Assembly: GCF_007018905.1 (NCBI RefSeq)
Contig: NZ_CP041402.1
Coordinates: 2,282,001-2,346,000, forward strand
DNA length: 64,000 bases
Direction of reading: 5' to 3'
Source: Tardiphaga sp. vice304
GTDB taxonomy: Bacteria; Pseudomonadota; Alphaproteobacteria; Rhizobiales; Xanthobacteraceae
How positions within the stretch are numbered: position 1 is the first letter of the stretch; each line of letters begins with the position of its first letter. The position numbers were made by a program, and so were the translations under genes. A model generated the notes under the pieces. It did not search any database. It was given only the letters and a program-made list of their open reading frames with translations, and was not told where the DNA came from. This document shows positions 56,868 to 64,000 of this stretch, piece after piece.

Positions 56868-59185
56868 TTGAGGCCGATCGGCAACCCGGAGATCGACCAT
56901 GAAGACCTTTCTGTTGGCGCATGCGGCTTTGCTGGCCCTTCCCATCTATGCCGTCGGCATCTGGCTCGGATGGCCGTTGGCCGGTGCCGTTGCGGGCCTC
57001 GCCTATGCGATGGCGTGGAGCGCGCTTTGGCACCGGGGCAAGCTACCGCCGGTGTTCGAAATCGCGGCGATTATCGGGCTCGCGGTGGTGGCGCTGGGGC
57101 AGGCGCTCGGTCTGTCCACACTGATGGGGAATTCGACCTCTCTGCTGCTGTTGGCGCTCGGCATCGGCGCGACCGCCAGCGTGGTGATCGGGCGGCCCTG
57201 GACCGCCGAATTTTCCGCTGGTGAATATGAGGGCGCGGCGGCCACGCCGCTGTTCAAGTCCGTCAACATGACGATCTCGGCGATGTGGGCCGTGCTGTTC
57301 GGCTGGATGGCGCTGGCCAATTTTGTCGGCATGCCGGCGCTGGCGCACTGGCTGCCGGTGGCGGCGGGCGGCGTGGCGTCGGTCCTGTTGCCAAAGATAC
57401 TGGTGCGGCGCGCCTTGACGGCGATGGCCAAAGGCGACCAACGCAACAACTGGCCGGCGCCGGATTTTGCCGGCGCGACGCTTGCTGCGGCGGAGGACGA
57501 CGAGACTTGCGACGTGGCCATCATCGGCGCCGGCATCGGCGGCCTGACCGCCGCCGCGCTGTTGGCTGATTCCGGGCTGAAGGTTATCGTCTGCGAGCAG
57601 CATGTCGTGCCCGGCGGCTTCGCGCATAACTGGCTGCGCGTTGCTAGGGAACGCGATGCGGCCAGCCACGACAAACTGGTGTTCCGGTTCGACTCCGGTG
57701 TGCACGACGTCTCCGGCTGGCAGCCGGGCGGCCCGGTGCGCTCCGTGTTCGAGCGTCTCGGCATCGCCAATGATGTTGCCTGGAAGCGTCTCGATCATCG
57801 CTACGTGCTGGACGGCAAGACCATCGACGTGCCGCGCGACTGGCGCCTCTATGCGAAGATGATCGGCGAGCAATATCCGGCAGAGGCGTCCGGCATTGCC
57901 GCGCTGTTCGAGGATATTTTCACCGTGTTCACGTCGATGTATTCGACGGGCGCCGCGCGCGGCGGCATTCCCGGCATGCCAGCCGATCCCGACGCATTGC
58001 TCGGCTTTGCCAGGGCCCATCCGCTGGCAGTGGCGTGGATGAGACGCCCGTGGCACGACTTCGTCGCGCGCCATGTCACGGACGCCGGAGCCAGGGAATG
58101 GATCTCGGCGCTCGGCGGCTACATCACCGACGACACCGCCACGGCGACGGTCGCCGACATGGTCCCGATTTTCGGCTATTACTTCAACGGCGGCTACTAT
58201 CCGGAAGGCGGCTCCGGAGCGATGGCCGAAAGCCTCGCGCGCGCGATCGAGCAACGCGGCGGCCGGGTTCATCTGCGCACGCCCGTCGTCAGGATCACCA
58301 CAGCCGATGGGGCGGCGACCGGCCTGCTGGTGCAGGATTTCCGCGGCAGGTCGCGGCGCATCGCCGCGAAAGCGGTGGTGTGCAACGCCGATGCCCGCGA
58401 GGCCGTCACCCGGCTGCTGGACGACCAGTCAATCGCGCGGACACTCGAATCGCAGGTCGGTCCCTTGCTGCCGGCATGCTCCGCCATCGGCATCTCCCTC
58501 GGCCTGCGCGGGTCGCTGCACCTGCCGGCGGTGGTGCATGTGGTGACGCCGGACGGCATGGCGGGCATGGTCGTGCCGTCCGCCGTCGATCCCTACTGCG
58601 CGCCGCCCGGACATTCGGTCGTAGAAATCATCGAACTGATCAGCCATGACGAGGCGCGCTCGTGGTTTCCGCCCGATGGCACCGCCGCGGACCAGCTCGA
58701 CTCGTTCCGCCAGTCGCCGGACTATCTCGCCCGCAAGACGTTGATGGGCGATCGCCTGATCGCCCGCGTGCGCGCGGTGATCCCCGATATCGATGCGCGC
58801 ATCGTCTATCGTTCGGAATCCAGCCCTGCCACCTATCACCGCTATGCCTGGACCAATGCTGGTGCGATCTACGGCGTGACCGGGAAGACGGGGCGGCTGC
58901 CGGTGAAGATGCCGCTGCGAAATCTCGTGGTGGCAGGTGCGGCGACGCATGGACCGGGCATCGAGGCCGTGGTGATTTCGGGAGCCTGCGCCGCCGAGGC
59001 CTTGTGCAAAGGCCTGCTCGCGGCGCAGCCGGCCAAGCCGGCGATCGAGGCACAAGCGTGGCCGCCGCCTAGATCAGCCGGCAACGGGTCGCCGGAAGCC
59101 GGGCGGCCCGCGGATTGCATCGGATCTTGCACCGCCGCAGAAAACTTGCGACCAACAGCGGCCGGCAACTTCGTGGGAGTTTGCG

Positions 59186-61981
<2,796 letters not shown>

Positions 61982-62010
61982 GCGACGCAGCCAGTGGCCT
62001 CCCTCCCCGC

Positions 62011-62178
62011 TGTTCAGCCCGGAGACATAGCTGACGCCTGTTCGGATACATCACTGACACTTTTGCTGTCGGTCAAGTCGATTTCGCCGACTTGCCGGCT
62101 TCCGAAGAACACGCCGTAGTGGCCGTCGCGGTCCTTGGGGCGGATCGCCAAGCGCTCGCCGCGGAAGGCTTTTGGCAT
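62011..62178 (-). mobile_element. 3' end of an IS481-type insertion sequence (remnant)
   Basis: On the minus strand the last residues of an IS481-family transposase are readable: PKAFRGERLAIRP, DRDGHYGVFFGSRQVGEIDL and SVSDVSEQASAMSPG, then a stop, followed by the element end (TGTTCAGCCCGGAGACATAG on the plus strand). Only about 168 bp remain; the rest of the transposase is absent. It is fused in frame to a truncated transporter gene. Confidence 0.72.
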
Positions 62179-62511
62179 GCGCCAGCCCCAGCTCAGCAGC
62201 GCCTCCGGCGAGATGCAATGCAGTAGGATCCAGAACACACCGGACGACAGGAACAGCCCGACCGGCGCGCCGAGTTGCGGAAACATCGCGTACCAGTTGT
62301 GCTTGCCAGGAGGCGCATTCTCGGTCGCCAATAGCACCGCGCCGCCCCATTCGCCGCCGAGGCCAAAGCCCTGGCCGAACCGGCACAGCGCCAGCAGCAA
62401 GGGGGCCACCACGCCGATCTGGTGATAGGTCGGCAGCAGGCCGATGATCACGGTGGAGATGCCCATCGTCAGCAGCGCCGCAACCAGCGTCGTCTTGCGG
62501 CCGAGGCAGGC
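62179..62511 (-). pseudogene. Internal fragment of an MFS (MHS-family) transporter
   Basis: The minus strand reads LGRKTTLVAALLTMGISTVI, then CRFGQGFGLGGEWGGAVLLA and MFPQLGAPVGLFLSSG to LSWGWRM, which is the segment from the loop 2-3 motif to about helix 6 of metabolite/H+ symporters. The first 60-90 residues are missing: a palindromic repeat takes over at 62511. The second half is missing: an IS481-type end takes over at 62178. The chimeric frame has an internal ATG at 62466 but cannot make a working transporter. Confidence 0.8.
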
Positions 62512-62591
62512 CCGGAATCCCGAGATGTTTTGAACATGTCGAGGTTCCGGGTTCGCTCGAGCTTTCGCTCTCGCGCCCCGGAACGACAGTG
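62511..62591. repeat. Palindromic repeat, GCGCCCCGG family (copy 2, half)
   Basis: It matches the right half of the element at 16107 (CCCGGAATCCCGAGATGTT and GGTTCCGGGTTCGCTCGAG, then TCTCGCGCCCCGGAACGACA) but lacks the left outer arm. The missing half ends exactly where the transporter fragment begins. Confidence 0.72.
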
Positions 62592-62601
62592 TGGGGTGTT
62601 G

Positions 62602-63528
62602 TTACACCGGATCCCAGCTGAAAATATCGGCCGAGCGGTCCAGCTTGTAGAACGACGACTTCAGCGCCGGCATGCCGTGTTCGGCGAGGGTCTGCGGGGT
62701 CCAGCCGCCGTCGCGGTGGATCGAGCGCAAGGGACGCGACTGGCCCATCAGGAAGATCTCGTTCATGCGCGCGGCAAAAATCTGGCCGGACACTTCCTTC
62801 GCCGCATCCGACAGCAGGAACGCCACCAAGGGCGCGATCTTCTCCGGGCCCATGCGCTGCATGCGCTCGACGCGCGCCTTCTCTTCCTCGGTCTCGGTCG
62901 GGATCGAGCCGATCATGCGGCTCCAGGCGAATGGCGAGACGCAGTTCGAGTTGACGCCGAAACGCTGCATGTCGAGCGCGATCGACTTTGACAGGCCGAC
63001 GATACCGAGCTTGGCGGCGGAATAGTTGGCCTGGCCGAAATTGCCGATCAGGCCGGAGGTCGAGGTGAAGTGCACGAACGAGCCGGAGTTCTGCTCGCGG
63101 AAATAACGCGCGGCGGCGTGCGAGGTATAGAACGAGCCCATCAGATGGACTTTGATGACCATCTCGAAGGCGTCGATCGACATCTTGTGGAAGATCGCGT
63201 CGCGCAGGATGCCGGCATTGTTCACCACGCCGTCGATGCGGCCCCAGGTATCGACCGCCTGCTGGATTATCTTGCTGGCCGGGATCGCCTCGGCGACGGA
63301 TTCGAAATTGGCGACCGCAGTGCCGCCGGCCTTGCGGATTTCCTCGACGACCTGCTCGGCCGGCGCGCCGCCTTCGCCGCCCGACCCGTCGGTGCCGACG
63401 CCGGGATCGTTGACGACGACTTTCGCGCCCTCGGCGGCGCACAGCAGCGCGATGCCCCGCCCGATGCCGCGCCCGGCGCCGGTGACGACGATGACTTTAT
63501 CCTGCAGTGATTTGGTGGTGTCGGCCAT
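62602..63528 (-). CDS. SDR oxidoreductase, 3-hydroxyacyl-CoA dehydrogenase-like
   Basis: A 308-aa short-chain dehydrogenase. Cofactor motif is VVTGAGRGIGRGIALLCAAE, then NNAGILRDAIFHKM. The catalytic Ser and YxxxK are intact (TSTSGLIGNFGQANYSAAKL). NDPGVGTDGSGGEG near residue 45 and the RDA-F-KM pattern are typical of the hydroxyacyl-CoA dehydrogenase units of HSD17B4/MFE-2-like enzymes. MADTTKSLQDK with AAGGAA upstream is the start. It lies directly downstream of the thiolase gene on the same strand, fitting beta-oxidation. Confidence 0.9.
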   Translation of the reverse strand: MADTTKSLQDKVIVVTGAGRGIGRGIALLCAAEGAKVVVNDPGVGTDGSGGEGGAPAEQVVEEIRKAGGTAVANFESVAEAIPASKIIQQAVDTWGRIDGVVNNAGILRDAIFHKMSIDAFEMVIKVHLMGSFYTSHAAARYFREQNSGSFVHFTSTSGLIGNFGQANYSAAKLGIVGLSKSIALDMQRFGVNSNCVSPFAWSRMIGSIPTETEEEKARVERMQRMGPEKIAPLVAFLLSDAAKEVSGQIFAARMNEIFLMGQSRPLRSIHRDGGWTPQTLAEHGMPALKSSFYKLDRSADIFSWDPV

Positions 63529-63560
63529 CTGGTTTTCCTTGGTGGTGGGTTGTTCTTGAT

Positions 63561-63703
63561 CGTCGTCCCGGGGCGCGAGAGCGCAGCTCGAGCGAACCCG
63601 GGACCCCGACATGGGACGATGAACATTTCGAGGTCCCCCGCCACTCCAATTGGAGTGGCTGAGGTTCGCGATCGCCTCGCGGCGTTTGCGCCCCGGGACG
63701 ACA
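63561..63703. repeat. Palindromic repeat, CCGGGGCGC family (copy 3)
   Basis: CGTCGTCCCGGGGCGC and GCGCCCCGGGACGAC form the outer arms; GCGAGAGCGCAGCTCGAGCG and CCACTCCAATTGGAGTGG are inner palindromes. It is in the opposite orientation to the copy at 16107 and has the extra CCACTCCAATTGGAGTGG hairpin. It separates the thiolase and SDR genes. Confidence 0.78.
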
Positions 63704-63706
63704 GTG

Positions 63707-64000
63707 TCACTTCTCGTTCGTGAAGATCACCGTGCCCGACGCCGCGAACATGCCGCCGACGCCGTGGCACACCGAGATTTTCGCACCCGGCACCTGGGCC
63801 GGCGCGATGCCGCGCATCTGCCGCACGCTTTCCTGCAGCGCATACATGCCGTACATGCCGGAATGCATGTAGCTGAGCCCGCCGCCATTGGTGTTCATCG
63901 GCAACTTGCCACCCGGCCTTGTGTTGCCTGCGGCGATGAATGCCCCGGTCTCCTCATGCGGCATGAAGCCGAGGTCGCCGAGGCCGTACAAAGGCAGATG
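63707..64000 (-). CDS. Thiolase C-terminal fragment (acetyl-CoA acetyltransferase family), cut by window end
   Basis: The last 97 residues of a thiolase-type protein; the frame stays open past the window edge. NTNGGGLSYMHSGMYGMYAL, then ALQESVRQMRGIAPAQVPGA and VCHGVGGMFAASGTVIF give the C-terminal active-site region of SCP-x-like thiolases, with the Cys-His-Gly form of the last catalytic cysteine. The stop is at 63707. It probably shares a transcript with the following SDR and carries out the thiolytic step. Confidence 0.85.
   Translation of the reverse strand, partial: HLPLYGLGDLGFMPHEETGAFIAAGNTRPGGKLPMNTNGGGLSYMHSGMYGMYALQESVRQMRGIAPAQVPGAKISVCHGVGGMFAASGTVIFTNEK

Overview
The window is GC-rich chromosomal DNA of an alphaproteobacterium of the Bradyrhizobium/Rhodopseudomonas type. 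This is inferred from the flagellar gene order, a CckA-type hybrid kinase, a GAAC-N7-GAAC SOS box before recA, families such as DUF6468, DUF6489, DUF6894 and DUF6321-like, and many short palindromic intergenic repeats. No rRNA, tRNA, CRISPR array or intact insertion sequence was seen. Family names rest on reading the sequence, not on database searches.

Region 1 (1-18400) holds an HtrA/DegP protease followed by a large flagellar cluster. flgF-flgG-flgA-flgH run leftward. Divergently, fliL-fliM-DUF6468-motE and a 1234-residue TPR protein run rightward. fliO-fliP run leftward, and flgB-flgC-fliE-fliQ-fliR-flhB run rightward from a promoter region with a TTAA-N7-TTAAC (CtrA-type) box. The next gene, at 18707, is a CckA-like hybrid histidine kinase, the family that feeds phosphate to CtrA, so regulator and probable target lie side by side.

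Region 2 (21588-29401) is mixed housekeeping and small genes: a Tim44-domain protein, an endostatin/lectin-like exported protein, a glutathione transferase, class I fumarase, a DUF6886-like protein and a two-gene membrane operon (one YciB-like) facing a TetR regulator across a strong operator. Region 3 (29511-31808) is the most unusual part: that TetR protein has a basic N-terminal tail and is followed by a lysine/alanine-repeat, histone H1-like protein and a SET-domain methyltransferase with its own lysine-rich tail.

Region 4 (31882-40466) has a DoxX protein, a Bug/TctC binding protein, a DsbA-fold oxidoreductase, a GNAT/FemAB-like acyltransferase, a caspase-like protein flanked by two related small secreted proteins, and recA. 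Region 5 (40624-47933) is a complete dipeptide/oligopeptide ABC importer (two ATPases, two permeases, one binding protein) next to a DadA-like FAD amino-acid oxidoreductase, which suggests peptide or amino-acid uptake and oxidation.

Region 6 (48031-64000) is dominated by hydrolases and fatty-acid/acyl-CoA metabolism: two alpha/beta hydrolases, two acyl-CoA synthetases, two SDRs, a crotonase and the end of a thiolase. Also here are a second TetR gene divergent from a membrane-anchored CrtI-like oxidoreductase, PEP carboxylase, and a chimeric remnant of an MFS transporter joined to an IS481-type transposase end. Most gaps above about 100 bp are filled by palindromic repeats of at least seven sequence families.
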